Origin: Rhodanobacter sp.
GTDB lineage: Bacteria; Pseudomonadota; Gammaproteobacteria; Xanthomonadales; Rhodanobacteraceae
Length of the DNA: 64,000 nt
Direction: 5' to 3'
NCBI GenBank assembly: GCA_004298045.1
Contig: SCRM01000007.1
Span: forward strand, 1 to 64,000
Position numbers and translations under genes: made by a program. The notes under the pieces are model-generated. The model searched no databases. It saw only the letters and a list, made by a program, of their open reading frames with translations, and was not told the DNA's origin. The stretch's first letter is position 1. Each line of letters begins with the position of its first letter. Shown one piece after another: positions 1-9,219 of the stretch.

Positions 1-387
1 CTCCTTGCCGGGGCGATGGCCGCAGCGCTTCTGGCCCACCTGGTCCTCGATGTGCACCGCGGCGACACCGATGCGCTCGAAATTCCGGATGGTGCGCGCA
101 ATGTTGAACGCGCCGCCCCAACCGGTATCGATGTCGACCAAGAGCGGCAGGCCGGTGGCTTCGACCACGCGCCGGGCGTCGGTGAGCACGTCCTCCATGG
201 TGGAAATGCCCAGATCCGGCATGCCCAGCGAGTTGGCCGCCACCCCGCCGCCGGAGAGATACAGCGCCCGGTAGCCGACGCGCTTCGCCATCAGCCCGGC
301 GTACGCGGTGATCGCCCCCACCACCTGCAACGGCCGCTCGGCCGCCACCGCCGCCCGGAAACGTGCGCCGGAAGATGTCGATTGCAC
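1..387 (-). CDS. prpB: methylisocitrate lyase, N-terminal part (runs off window)
   Basis: Cleaves 2-methylisocitrate to pyruvate and succinate in the methylcitrate cycle of propionyl-CoA use; cytoplasmic. Only the first 129 codons are inside the window; the gene continues past base 1. Visible are the family stretches [14 protein letters not shown] (about residues 40-53), [11 protein letters not shown] and the signature KRCGH near residue 122, typical of the isocitrate lyase/PEP mutase superfamily. The start is a GTG at 387 with AGAGG about ten bases upstream; no ATG fits. It lies 43 bases after the DsbA-family gene and is probably the tail of the same leftward transcript. Methyl-substituted phenols give propionyl-CoA by meta cleavage, which would explain the location (inference). 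Oxaloacetate decarboxylase or another PEP-mutase-like activity is a less likely alternative. Confidence 0.85.
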   Translation of the reverse strand, partial: MQSTSSGARFRAAVAAERPLQVVGAITAYAGLMAKRVGYRALYLSGGGVAANSLGMPDLGISTMEDVLTDARRVVEATGLPLLVDIDTGWGGAFNIARTIRNFERIGVAAVHIEDQVGQKRCGHRPGKE

Positions 388-430
388 GGTGTTTGCGCCT
401 CTACGAACGCGGCCAGGGGCCTATGTGCCG

Positions 431-1021
431 TCAGAGCCGCGCGAGACGCAGCTCGGTCAAATGTTCGCGCACGAAATCCAGCCGGTCCTGGCCCCAGAAG
501 ATCTCGTCGCCCACGACGAACGTGGGGACGCCAAAGATATTGCGTTCCTGCGCCCGTGCCCAATTGGCCGTCAGGACGGCCAACCGCGCGGGGTCCTTGG
601 CCGCGGCCAGCGTCGCCGCACGCTCCAGGCCGACCCGTTCGGCGACCGCACCCAGCACGTCGAGATCGCCGATGTCCCGACCGTCCGCCCACTCGGTGCG
701 CATCACCTCGATCACATACTCGCGCAACACGCCGCGCTCCTGCGCCAGCAGCGAAACCGCTCCCGCGCTGGTCGGCTCGGTGGTCTTCGGCGGCGGCACA
801 TACGGTATGCCCATCCGCCGCGCGAACCGTCCGACATCCTGCCGGGCCAACGGCACCTTGAACTTCGCCCGCTCCGGCGGCGAGCGTCCATTCCACCCGC
901 CCAGCGGACGCCACGCCAGCTCGACGCGAAAGTCGTCCAGCAGGTTGAACATGCGCTTGGAAGCCAGGTAGCAATACGGGCTGCGAAAATTGAAGAAGAT
1001 TTCCAGCTGGACACTTTCCAT
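431..1021 (-). CDS. DsbA-family / 2-hydroxychromene-2-carboxylate isomerase-like protein
   Basis: A 196-residue thioredoxin-fold protein of the DsbA/HCCA isomerase/GST-kappa type. The N-terminal stretch FNFRSPYCYLA is the glutathione-site region of HCCA isomerases, and the C-terminal part has the cis-proline loop GVPTFVVGDEIFWGQDRL. There is no CxxC pair, so a glutathione-dependent isomerase or transferase is more likely than a thiol oxidoreductase. The ATG at 1021 has GAGG eight bases upstream; a GTG three codons earlier is possible. HCCA isomerases act in naphthalene breakdown, but no naphthalene genes are seen, so the substrate here is unknown. It is separated from the DUF1329 gene by 95 bases holding two hairpins. 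Confidence 0.75.
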   Translation of the reverse strand: MESVQLEIFFNFRSPYCYLASKRMFNLLDDFRVELAWRPLGGWNGRSPPERAKFKVPLARQDVGRFARRMGIPYVPPPKTTEPTSAGAVSLLAQERGVLREYVIEVMRTEWADGRDIGDLDVLGAVAERVGLERAATLAAAKDPARLAVLTANWARAQERNIFGVPTFVVGDEIFWGQDRLDFVREHLTELRLARL

Positions 1022-1052
1022 CAAACCCACCTCAATCGATGGCTACGCACGA

Positions 1053-1102
1053 TCGGCGGTACGCCGACCACCACTATCCGCCGGTGGCCGTCCCTGGCCA
1101 CC
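1053..1102. other. two adjacent intergenic stem-loops
   Basis: Between the DUF1329 gene and the DsbA-family gene lie two perfect hairpins. The first has 6-bp arms at 1053-1058 and 1062-1067 with a 3-base loop; the second has 7-bp arms (GGTGGCC/GGCCACC) at 1083-1089 and 1096-1102 with a 6-base loop. No T-run follows on either strand, so they are not classical terminators. They may be mRNA stabilising or processing structures. Confidence 0.45.
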
Positions 1103-1116
1103 AGGATGGCAATCAC

Positions 1117-2475
1117 TCAGTTGCCGCCACCCGAATCCCGCATGTACTGCACCTGGAACATCCGCTCCGGGCTGAGCTTGGGATTGATCTGTCCCTCGAA
1201 TTGCCCGGTGGTGCAGTGCTGCGACTCCAGATCGACCATCGAGAACGAGTCGTCGATCGGGATGCCCGAGCCCTTGTTGCCCGCAAGCTGATAATCCGGG
1301 TCGGTCTTGCCGATGATCCAGTTCTTCCACAGCGAGCCCTTGCGGTCGTAGATCAACGTCCGCGCCAGCGCACCGGTCTGTGCATCGACAAAGAAGATGC
1401 GCTTGCTGATCGGCGAACCGGAATCGACCGGCACTGCCTCCAGTTCATACACCTTGCGCAGCTGCCAGGTGATCTCCGGGAAGCACCCGCCCTGGCCGCC
1501 AAAGGCGACGAACTTGTATCCGTTCGACTGCGGAAACTCACTCGACAGCTTGAGCTCGTTGTGCCGATAGAGCGGAATGAGCACGTTCTTGGTGCCCTTG
1601 TAGGTCCACTTCATCGCCGCCACGCGATCGTTGTAGCCCTCGAAATCCTGGATCATCAAATCCGAACCGAGGAACGAGTCCGTGGTCTGCGCCGAAGGCA
1701 GACGCCGCACCCGACGCTGGAAGCCCAGATACAGGTACGTGTCATCCAGCTTGCGATCGTCGTCGTAACGCTGGATCAGCAACTGCGTATTGCGCACGTC
1801 GTCGGGGCTGTTGACCTTGAGGTAGATGCTGCGGAAGACGTTCGACGGATTCGGGGTAATGTCCGGAATCGGCGTATTTTCAAACCGGTGCTTGTAGTTG
1901 AGCGTGTGGTACTCGATGTTGATCACACGCTCCACCTTCCCGGACTTCATATCCTTGTATTGGAAAATGAACGGGTTGATCGTGCCGTTGTCGCCCCAGT
2001 TGAGGCCGCGCTGGAAGTTCCACGCAAGCTTCAGGCCCGCCGCCGGGTCCTTCAGCGAAGGCTCCTCCGGGAACGGCCGCCCCGCCACGTAGCCATCCAG
2101 CTGGCCGGTCTTGGCGTCGACCTTCACGTTCTTGTAGTCGGCCTTGGTCGCGTCGCGATAGCTTTTCGGCAACATTTCCGAGAACGTCGGCTTGGTTTGC
2201 ACCTGGTACCAGCCATTCTTGATGACCAGATACATGCCGGGGTCGAGAATGTCCTTGTACTTCTCGACATTCTCCTTGTTGATCGTCACGCCGGGCGTAT
2301 AGCCCGGGGACGTCGGCATGCCTTTCGCGTACGGATTGAACGAAGCATCGACCACGGCATCGCCGGTCGGGCTGTTGTTCTCGACAAATCCGGTGGACTG
2401 CCCGGCTGCGATGGCTGCAGCGGAGGGCACTGTCAGCAATGCCGCCAATGCCGTGGCAAGCGGTTTCTTTTTCAT
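1117..2475 (-). CDS. DUF1329 domain protein, exported
   Basis: A 452-residue protein of the DUF1329 family (related to LolA/LolB-type lipid-carrier folds). It has a signal peptide (KK followed by a hydrophobic stretch, cleavage near AIA-AG at about residue 24), so it acts in the periplasm or at the outer membrane. Its biochemical role is unknown. Members co-occur with DUF1302 proteins and RND/MMPL transporters in clusters for hydrophobic substrates such as steroids and aromatics, which is the context here. Start ATG at 2475 has a strong GGAGG. It follows the DUF1302 gene by 44 bases and is clearly in its operon. Confidence 0.85.
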   Translation of the reverse strand: MKKKPLATALAALLTVPSAAAIAAGQSTGFVENNSPTGDAVVDASFNPYAKGMPTSPGYTPGVTINKENVEKYKDILDPGMYLVIKNGWYQVQTKPTFSEMLPKSYRDATKADYKNVKVDAKTGQLDGYVAGRPFPEEPSLKDPAAGLKLAWNFQRGLNWGDNGTINPFIFQYKDMKSGKVERVINIEYHTLNYKHRFENTPIPDITPNPSNVFRSIYLKVNSPDDVRNTQLLIQRYDDDRKLDDTYLYLGFQRRVRRLPSAQTTDSFLGSDLMIQDFEGYNDRVAAMKWTYKGTKNVLIPLYRHNELKLSSEFPQSNGYKFVAFGGQGGCFPEITWQLRKVYELEAVPVDSGSPISKRIFFVDAQTGALARTLIYDRKGSLWKNWIIGKTDPDYQLAGNKGSGIPIDDSFSMVDLESQHCTTGQFEGQINPKLSPERMFQVQYMRDSGGGN

Positions 2476-2519
2476 GATCTACCTCCAGAAATGATGGTCT
2501 GCAAAACGGTTCGGCAGCA

Positions 2520-4601
2520 TCAGAAGCTGACCCGCAACTTGACGAACAACTGGTTCTCCTTGCCCGCGGTACCAAGCGGACCTGCCCGGAAGCGGCCAAG
2601 CGGCTCGATGCCACCCAGGCCATACGACCCATCGGTGAACGCCTGCATCGGGTTGGCGTTGGTGTAGGTCGTGAACGGCGCCCACGGATTGCACGAACGG
2701 CAATCGTCAAACCCGTAACGGCTCAGGTCGTTGTAGTGGAACAGCGCGCCGGCCGTCAGGTTGACGTGGTTGTTCACCAGCCAGTTGATGGAAGGTGAAA
2801 CGGTGCCGGCGTGGGCCTTCCAGTCATGCGCAATGAGCAACTGCGGGCTCAGGCGGCCGTTCATGTAGGTCGGCTTCACCAACAGGGTGAACGTCAGGTT
2901 GTTCTTCCAGTCGGGGATGCCTTCCGGGCCCAGAGGGCCGTGCTTGCTCTGGTAGTCGTAGATGTGCTGGAAGAACACCTGCGCCGACACCAACGTGGCT
3001 TGTGCGCCGCTGATGAACGGGATGAAGCTCAGGCGGTCGATGCCGATGACCGAGCGGAACACCGGGTTCTTGGAATACAGCTGCGGCTGCAGCGTGTTGG
3101 CAAACTCTTCGCCGCGGGTGTACGCGCCCTCGAAGCGGATGGTCGACTTTGCCCAATCCCATTGGTAGTCCATCGAACCACCGAACAGGTTGACACGCGG
3201 AAAATGCATGTCAAACGCGATCAGATGCTCCACCGGAATCTGATTGAACGGCGGCGGCGAACCCGCATTGCCAGGCACCCCGGTGAAGGAGTTGATGGCC
3301 GCGGTGTTGATGCCGTGCAGGCTCGGCAACTGCGAACGGTAGGTCAGTGCATTCAGCGAGAACGACAGCGCACCGCCCGCCGAGACGCCTTCGAACTTCA
3401 ACCCGACCGGCGAGTTGTTCAGCGTCCACTTTGGTAGAACCACGTTGCGAATGCCGATCTGGTGGGGGCCGAAGTCGGTGGCCGCGAACCCGGCACCACC
3501 GGCGTTTGGCGGCGTACCCGGCGGGATCGCCGCAAAGTTGGCTACCGTGCCACCGTTGTCCCACAGGTTCTTCATGCCGCGGAAGAAACAGCCCGCGTCC
3601 AGGATCGAGTTCGGGGTTCCGCACTGGCCCAGGTTGCTGGGGCGGAATTTTTCCATGTTCCAGACCAATTGCAGGTTGGAATCCTGGAACCACTTCGACG
3701 CCCCCATGCGGTATTCAACCGTGGTGATGAACATCGGAATGCGGGTGTCTTCGAGCTCGTCGTAGATGTTGTTGCGCGAGAAATCCACCGGGTTGATGAC
3801 GTCGAGCACGCGGAACAGGTCGGTACGCCCCCAGATCACCTGCTGGCGCCCCACCTTGATGAACAGCGACTTGGTCGGCGACAGCGGCACGTCACCACTG
3901 ACATACACCTCGCGCAGGAAATCAAACCGGTTGTTGAACTCCGGGAACTCCAGGTCGTGACGGCTGAGGTTGCCGTAGCCGCCGAAATTCACGCAACCAC
4001 GCGGGTCGACATTGCATGGCCGCACCGGCACGCCAAATTCCACCCCGCCGCGGTTGACCGAATGCCAGCGCTGCCCCAGCACGATCATCCCCTGGTTGGG
4101 GTTGTAATTGGGTGCGCCGGGGTTGGTGGAGTTGATGCCGAACGCATTGCTCGGCGGCAAACCCAGCATCGTGGCCTCGTCGTGGTTCAAGCCACCACCG
4201 TGCGGCACAAACGGCTGCGCGAGATTGGTGAACGGACTGCCGACAAAAGCCTGGTACGCCGAGTTCTGCAATTGGATCGGGCCACCAGCCTCATTGCCGT
4301 ATTCGCTGGCATTCATGCGGTACACGCCATCAAACGTGCCGCGCAGGGTGGCGTGAAACTTCCAGTGATCCGAAACCTGCTTGCCCAGCGACAATTGGAA
4401 CGTATTGCGCATTTTCGACAAACCGGCGGTGTGTCCGGTGTAGTCCTCGCCACGGTACTGGGTATCGTTTTCGTAATATCCGTGGACGTCCCATCCCGAT
4501 TGCGTATTTTGTGCCAGTACGTTCGGCGCCATTATCAGCAGCGGCGTACCGGCCAGTAGCAGCCATGCGCCGCGTTTCGCGACGGTGGATTTTTTGCTCA
4601 T
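2520..4601 (-). CDS. DUF1302 family outer-membrane protein
   Basis: A 693-residue DUF1302 protein. The N terminus has a signal peptide (SKKSTVAKRG then a hydrophobic run ending in NVLAQ), followed by aromatic-rich alternating strands such as WDVHGYYENDTQY and a C terminus ending in phenylalanine (FVKLRVSF*), as expected for an outer-membrane beta-barrel. Family members are thought to be channels or adhesin-like barrels; no substrate is proven. The ATG at 4601 was chosen because AGGGGAG lies seven bases upstream; the longer reading frame to 4700 would start inside the transporter gene. It is paired with the DUF1329 gene downstream and the MMPL transporter upstream, suggesting a transenvelope path for lipophilic compounds (inference). 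Confidence 0.85.
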   Translation of the reverse strand: MSKKSTVAKRGAWLLLAGTPLLIMAPNVLAQNTQSGWDVHGYYENDTQYRGEDYTGHTAGLSKMRNTFQLSLGKQVSDHWKFHATLRGTFDGVYRMNASEYGNEAGGPIQLQNSAYQAFVGSPFTNLAQPFVPHGGGLNHDEATMLGLPPSNAFGINSTNPGAPNYNPNQGMIVLGQRWHSVNRGGVEFGVPVRPCNVDPRGCVNFGGYGNLSRHDLEFPEFNNRFDFLREVYVSGDVPLSPTKSLFIKVGRQQVIWGRTDLFRVLDVINPVDFSRNNIYDELEDTRIPMFITTVEYRMGASKWFQDSNLQLVWNMEKFRPSNLGQCGTPNSILDAGCFFRGMKNLWDNGGTVANFAAIPPGTPPNAGGAGFAATDFGPHQIGIRNVVLPKWTLNNSPVGLKFEGVSAGGALSFSLNALTYRSQLPSLHGINTAAINSFTGVPGNAGSPPPFNQIPVEHLIAFDMHFPRVNLFGGSMDYQWDWAKSTIRFEGAYTRGEEFANTLQPQLYSKNPVFRSVIGIDRLSFIPFISGAQATLVSAQVFFQHIYDYQSKHGPLGPEGIPDWKNNLTFTLLVKPTYMNGRLSPQLLIAHDWKAHAGTVSPSINWLVNNHVNLTAGALFHYNDLSRYGFDDCRSCNPWAPFTTYTNANPMQAFTDGSYGLGGIEPLGRFRAGPLGTAGKENQLFVKLRVSF

Positions 4602-4636
4602 TGGTCTCCCCTCCAGGCGTGTTGGTTTGTTGCAGC

Positions 4637-7090
4637 TCAAGCGATTTCGGACTTGCCTACAGCGTCTTGTTGACCGGCGGCAAACATCGCGGGCTCGCAA
4701 TATTCATCGTCGGCTGGAGCCTCCCAGCTGCTGGCGTGGGCATGGGTAACAAAGTGCGGCTTCAGAATCAGGCACCAGGCCGGCACGATGAACATGGCTG
4801 CGACCGCATTCAAAATGAGCATGAACGAAAGCAGCAGGGCGGCGTCGGACTGAAAACGCAGATCCGACATGAAGATCCACAGGGCAACGCCGGCCACGAG
4901 CGTGACGGCGGTAAAGCTCACGGCATATCCAGTGGTGCTGAATGCCTCGATCACCGCACGTTTGAGATCCGGCACGCGGGCCATCTCTTCGCGGATGCGG
5001 TCCATGAAGTACACCGCGTAGTCGATGCCCACCCCAACACCCACCGCGATCACCGGCACCACGTTGACGTCGATGCCGATGTCACGCCAGCCCATGTACG
5101 CATACGTCATGACCGTCGAGAACAGCATCGGGACGACCATCAGCACGCCGGCGTGGACCGAGCGGTAATACCCCATGACCAGCAGGAAGGCGATCAGCAT
5201 CACCAGCGGCACGATCACCACGTTGTCGCGGTCGATCGCGCGGTTGGTCGCCGCGGTCACGCCGATCAGCCCACCGGCCAATTCCATCGACATGCCCGGC
5301 ACGCTCGGCGCGATCCGGGCGATGCTGTCGCGCGCCTGCTTCATCGCGCGGTCCACGGTGACCGCGCGGTGGTCCTTGTAATAGAACACCACGTCGGCTT
5401 CATCGCTTGCCGGGTTGGCGTACTGCTTGAGCGCCCCCGGGATCGGGCTCGATGCCATGTAGGCAAACATCAACCCGCCGGCCTCGCGCGCGTCGCTCGG
5501 TATCTGCGCCCAGCGCGGATCGTTGTAGTGGGTCAACCGGTTGACCTGGCGCACGACCATCGGCAGCGCAGTGGTGCCGCCGGTATCCGGGTCGAGCATC
5601 ATGTCGTTCTGCAGGCGCTCGATGGCGTGCAGGACCTTGGGATCCTTGATGCCGCCGGGCTGGTCAGTGCGCACCAGCACATGCAGCTCCTCGGAGCCGG
5701 GGAACGCGGTGTTGATGGCGGTGGTGGACAGGTTGTAGTCGTGGGTCCGCTGCAGCAAGGGCGAGCCGGGTTCCGAGTCGCCAATCTGGACATGGGAGGC
5801 GTAATAGGTACCCGCGCCAAACAACACCAGGACCAGCACCAGTATCGTCTGGGCGCCCGGGCGGTTGCCCCCGGTGCGCGCCATGAACTTGCCGAGGGCG
5901 GCGCGAATGCCGTGGTTCTTGTTTTGCGTCTTGCGTGGCGCCGGCAGAACTGTCAACGCCAACGGCACCATGAAGTGGACGGTGAAGATGACGGAAAACG
6001 CCCAGAACCCGGCCGACATGCCCAGCTTCTGGTCGAACGGCACCGTGGCCAATACCAGGGCCGCAATGCCCAGCGAGTCGACGATGATCGCGAGCGAGCC
6101 GGGCCGGAACAGGGCCTCCAGCGCGTTGCGCGCCGCCCGCTTGCCGTCGTGGACGACTTCGAATTCCTCGTAATAACGCGCCACCAACTGCACGCCATGC
6201 GACATGGCGCGCGCCGCAATGAGGAACGGGATCGGCATGGCCAGCGGTTCGAGGTTGAAGCCGAACATCGCCATGAAGCCCAGGCCCCAGATCGACGACA
6301 GGCTGATGCCGATCAGCGGCAGAAGCACGCCGTAAAAGCGGCGGAAATACAGGATCAGGAGGGCGGCCAAAAGCGCCACGGTGCCGAACAGGATCGCGAT
6401 GATCTGGTTCAGATAGGTGTAGACGTAGCCGGTCAGCACCGGGTTGCCGGTGGCGTGGATGGCATAGCCGGGCGTGGCCAGGTCGGTACGCAACTTGATC
6501 AGCGCATCGATGAACGTGCGGTAGTCGACCTGGCCCTCGGTCAGCCGGGCACGGATCAGCGCCGACTTGAAGTCCGGCGATACCAGCATGCCGTACACCT
6601 GCGGGTTCTCGACTATCGCGGCCTCCAACTGCTGCAGGGCAGCCTTGCTGGTGGGCGGATTGTGCGGGTCGAAATACGGCGTGGAGACGATGCTGCCGTC
6701 GGAAGCAAGGTGGGTGGAACGTACCGTGCGGTGGGCAAGGCTGGACACCTGGTTGTGGTCGACAAACGGCAGACTGTCCACGCCCTGCGTTGCCCGGTAG
6801 ATCAGGTCCAGCGCCTTGGCGTTGAAGATCGTGTCGCGCTCGGCATGGATCTCCACGACCATTTGATTGGCGCCACCGAAATTGTCCTTGATCCGGTTGT
6901 AGGTCTGGATATAGGCACTGTCCTGCGGCAACAGATCATTGAAATCCGTGTACATGCGCAGCTTCGGCAAGAAAGCGGCAAACACGACGGTGATGAGAAA
7001 AATGATGCCCAGTACGGTTTTGGGATTGGCAAACAACCACTGTTCACCGCGCACCAGGGCACCGGTAATGACATTGCGTAGCTTATGCAT
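4637..7090 (-). CDS. MMPL/RND superfamily transporter
   Basis: An 817-residue inner-membrane protein of the RND superfamily, MMPL/hydrophobe-exporter branch. It has the two-fold RND layout: a membrane helix at about residues 24-44, a large periplasmic loop, a bundle of helices near 225-400, a second helix near 410, a second loop and a final bundle from about 610. The helix-11 motif GVGVGIDYAVYFMDRIREE near 690 carries the conserved Asp of proton relay. Unlike AcrB-type pumps it has no adjacent membrane-fusion or TolC gene. The TTG-extended N terminus is possible, but ATG at 7090 has AAGG upstream. It lies 11 bases after the YCF48-like gene and 35 before DUF1302. Substrate unknown; export or uptake of a lipophilic metabolite is inferred from context. 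Confidence 0.85.
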   Translation of the reverse strand: MHKLRNVITGALVRGEQWLFANPKTVLGIIFLITVVFAAFLPKLRMYTDFNDLLPQDSAYIQTYNRIKDNFGGANQMVVEIHAERDTIFNAKALDLIYRATQGVDSLPFVDHNQVSSLAHRTVRSTHLASDGSIVSTPYFDPHNPPTSKAALQQLEAAIVENPQVYGMLVSPDFKSALIRARLTEGQVDYRTFIDALIKLRTDLATPGYAIHATGNPVLTGYVYTYLNQIIAILFGTVALLAALLILYFRRFYGVLLPLIGISLSSIWGLGFMAMFGFNLEPLAMPIPFLIAARAMSHGVQLVARYYEEFEVVHDGKRAARNALEALFRPGSLAIIVDSLGIAALVLATVPFDQKLGMSAGFWAFSVIFTVHFMVPLALTVLPAPRKTQNKNHGIRAALGKFMARTGGNRPGAQTILVLVLVLFGAGTYYASHVQIGDSEPGSPLLQRTHDYNLSTTAINTAFPGSEELHVLVRTDQPGGIKDPKVLHAIERLQNDMMLDPDTGGTTALPMVVRQVNRLTHYNDPRWAQIPSDAREAGGLMFAYMASSPIPGALKQYANPASDEADVVFYYKDHRAVTVDRAMKQARDSIARIAPSVPGMSMELAGGLIGVTAATNRAIDRDNVVIVPLVMLIAFLLVMGYYRSVHAGVLMVVPMLFSTVMTYAYMGWRDIGIDVNVVPVIAVGVGVGIDYAVYFMDRIREEMARVPDLKRAVIEAFSTTGYAVSFTAVTLVAGVALWIFMSDLRFQSDAALLLSFMLILNAVAAMFIVPAWCLILKPHFVTHAHASSWEAPADDEYCEPAMFAAGQQDAVGKSEIA

Positions 7091-7101
7091 GATGTCAACC
7101 T

Positions 7102-8067
7102 TCAATCAGCGTTTCGGCGGGTGCCGAACTGAATCAATTGCGAGCCACCTGCGACCATGGCACCACCGGATGGAATGACCGCAACCGCGCTCAATTCACC
7201 GGCACTCGCGTTATTGACCTGGCGCGCTGCCCAGTTGTCTCCGACCAGGGTGATGGATTTACCGTCGGCGCCAACTCCATAGGCCTTTTCGGCATGGCCG
7301 CCAAACGCGTAAATGCTGGCCTTTACCGGGTTGTCACTTGCCACCCACGTCCGGCCGCCATCCGTGGTGGTAAACATCGCCCCTGCCACTCCGCTCACCC
7401 AGCCACGGTCCCGGTTCGAGAAGTACATGGCATAGGGATAAAAATCAGCCGGTAGCGGGCTGGCCTTGGTCCAGGTCTTGCCGCCATCAACGGTGTTCAG
7501 CACGGTGCCGAATTCCCCGCCGATAATCCCGTGCTCAGGGTCGAAGAAATGCACCGTGCTCAGGATCGCGTCCTCGCCCAAGGTCGTCGACACCCAGGTC
7601 TTGCCGTGATCCCCGCTCATCGCGATGTCGGTGTGGCTGCCGACCACCCACAACCGCCCGGCACCGTCGCAGGTCATGGCAACCGGGGTGATCTTTCCCG
7701 GGATGGGGCGGGCCGCCCATTGGCCATCGACCTGGACCCAGACCTTGCGGTAGAAATCGAGGGCCACCGGCACGTCGCCCGGGCAGGCGGTGGCGCCGAT
7801 TATGGAAGCCGGTGGTGCGAGGGTTGCGCGGGTCCAGTTGCGCCCGCCGTCGCGGCTGCTCAGCATGACGCCGCCAAGCGTGCCCGCCACCAGTTCTTCG
7901 CTGGTGGCCGCCACCGCATCGAAGCGATCGGTCCGGCGTGCGCCATCGGGCGCGACGGCCGCCGCGGCCCCGGTGGTTCCCTGATCGGCGGCACACCCGC
8001 TCACGGCCGCTGCAAGCGCCGCGCCCATGAGTAGCCCGTATGCGTATCGCCTGTCGACAAGTTGCAT
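7102..8067 (-). CDS. YCF48-like / sialidase-type beta-propeller lipoprotein
   Basis: A 321-residue lipoprotein. The lipobox AVSGC places the lipidated Cys at residue 25. The remainder holds repeats with the BNR/Asp-box-like signature S-x-D-x-G-x-T-W (for example SRDGGRNWT, SGDHGKTWV, TVDGGKTWT, TTDGGRTWV), so it is a beta-propeller of the photosystem II assembly factor YCF48 type. In bacteria such proteins are found with MMPL transporters and DUF1302/DUF1329 proteins; function unknown, perhaps an accessory subunit of the transporter. ATG at 8067 has GAGGGG directly upstream; the longer frame to 8154 lacks a ribosome site. It is the first gene of the envelope sub-cluster, after a hairpin that separates it from dmpG. 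Confidence 0.85.
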   Translation of the reverse strand: MQLVDRRYAYGLLMGAALAAAVSGCAADQGTTGAAAAVAPDGARRTDRFDAVAATSEELVAGTLGGVMLSSRDGGRNWTRATLAPPASIIGATACPGDVPVALDFYRKVWVQVDGQWAARPIPGKITPVAMTCDGAGRLWVVGSHTDIAMSGDHGKTWVSTTLGEDAILSTVHFFDPEHGIIGGEFGTVLNTVDGGKTWTKASPLPADFYPYAMYFSNRDRGWVSGVAGAMFTTTDGGRTWVASDNPVKASIYAFGGHAEKAYGVGADGKSITLVGDNWAARQVNNASAGELSAVAVIPSGGAMVAGGSQLIQFGTRRNAD

Positions 8068-8126
8068 GATCCCCTCGCTCCGCCATGCGCGCATGGCAGC
8101 GTCAGTTGTTGCTTCGATGTGGCGGC

Positions 8127-8157
8127 CGGGTGAAGCAGCACCGCGCTGCCTCACCCG
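8127..8157 (-). other. stem-loop between dmpG and envelope genes
   Basis: A 12-bp stem with one mismatch (arms 8127-8138 and 8146-8157, 7-base loop) sits in the 95-base gap between dmpG and the YCF48-like gene. No T-run follows in the leftward direction, so it is more likely a processing, stability or partial attenuation element than a true terminator. Confidence 0.45.
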
Positions 8158-8162
8158 TCAGC

Positions 8163-9209
8163 TCACGCGTCGGTACCGGTTTTCAGGACACCGCGCTCTT
8201 TGGCGAGCCGGTAGGCGGTGCCTTCGATCATGTCTTCCTGACCGCCAACCATGCCGCGCCGCCCCATTTCCAACAGGATCTCGCGCGCCGGCACGCCGTA
8301 CTTCTCCGAGGCCCGCCACGCAAAGCCGAGGAACGAGCCGTACACGCCGGCATAGCCCAGCGTCAGCGCGTCACGCCCGATCTTCTGCGGTGTCTTCTTC
8401 ATCGGCCGCACCAGATCCTCGGCCACGTCCTGGATCGCAAACATGTCGACCCCGGTCTCGATCCCCATCAAGGCGCAGACCGTCACGAACACCTCGGTCT
8501 GGGTATTGCCGGCACCCGCGCCCAGCCCGGCGCACGAGGTATCGACGCGATTGACCCCCGCCTCCACCGCCGCGACGCTGTTGGCCACGCCCATCGACAG
8601 ATTGTTGTGGCCGTGGAAACCAAGCTCGGTTTCCGGACGCAGCGCAGCGCGCAGCGCGTGGATCTTTTCGGTCACCTGGGCCGGCAGCATGTGGCCGGCG
8701 GAGTCGGTCATGTAGATGCAGTTGGCGCCGTAGCCTTCCATCAGCTTGGCCTGGGAAACTAGACCCTCGACGGAATTCATGTGGCTCATCATCAGGAAAC
8801 CGACGGTATCCATGCCGAGCTTGCGCGCTTCGGTGATGTGTTCCTGCGCCACGTCTGCTTCGGTGCAATGGGTGGCGATGTAGATGCTGCGCACGCCCAC
8901 GTCGTAGGCCATCTTCAGGTGATCGACCGTGCCGATGCCGGGCAGCAGCAGGGCCGACACCTTGGCGTGCTTCATCAGCGGCAGCACCGCCGAGAGGTAC
9001 TCCTCGTCGGTATGCCGGCCGAAGCCGTAGTTGACCGAGCCGCCGCCTAGGCCTTCGCCGTGGGTCACCTGCAACAGCGGAATGCCGGCGCGATCCAGCC
9101 CGGTGGCAACGGAGGTCATCTGCTCCAGCGTCATCTGGTGGCGCAGGGGATGCATGCCGTCACGCAGGGTGACGTCGTGCACAACGATGTGCTTCTTCTC
9201 AGTGCTCAT
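8163..9209 (-). CDS. dmpG: 4-hydroxy-2-oxovalerate aldolase
   Basis: Splits 4-hydroxy-2-oxovalerate into pyruvate and acetaldehyde, the last carbon-carbon cleavage of the meta pathway. The 348-residue protein shows the DRE-TIM/HMGL barrel start [13 protein letters not shown] (Arg and Asp at the metal site), the metal-binding HGHNNLSMG segment near residue 200 and the C-terminal communication domain that binds DmpF. Length matches DmpG of Pseudomonas CF600 (about 345). It directly follows dmpF (gap of 10 bases), as needed for the channelling complex in which acetaldehyde passes between the two enzymes. Confidence 0.96.
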   Translation of the reverse strand: MSTEKKHIVVHDVTLRDGMHPLRHQMTLEQMTSVATGLDRAGIPLLQVTHGEGLGGGSVNYGFGRHTDEEYLSAVLPLMKHAKVSALLLPGIGTVDHLKMAYDVGVRSIYIATHCTEADVAQEHITEARKLGMDTVGFLMMSHMNSVEGLVSQAKLMEGYGANCIYMTDSAGHMLPAQVTEKIHALRAALRPETELGFHGHNNLSMGVANSVAAVEAGVNRVDTSCAGLGAGAGNTQTEVFVTVCALMGIETGVDMFAIQDVAEDLVRPMKKTPQKIGRDALTLGYAGVYGSFLGFAWRASEKYGVPAREILLEMGRRGMVGGQEDMIEGTAYRLAKERGVLKTGTDA

Positions 9210-9219
9210 GTGCTTGGCC

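Noticed and set aside
4511-7081. Very long plus-strand frame, antisense to the MMPL transporter
   Set aside because: His/Arg/Gln-rich text with no family features; a typical antisense artefact of high-GC codon use.
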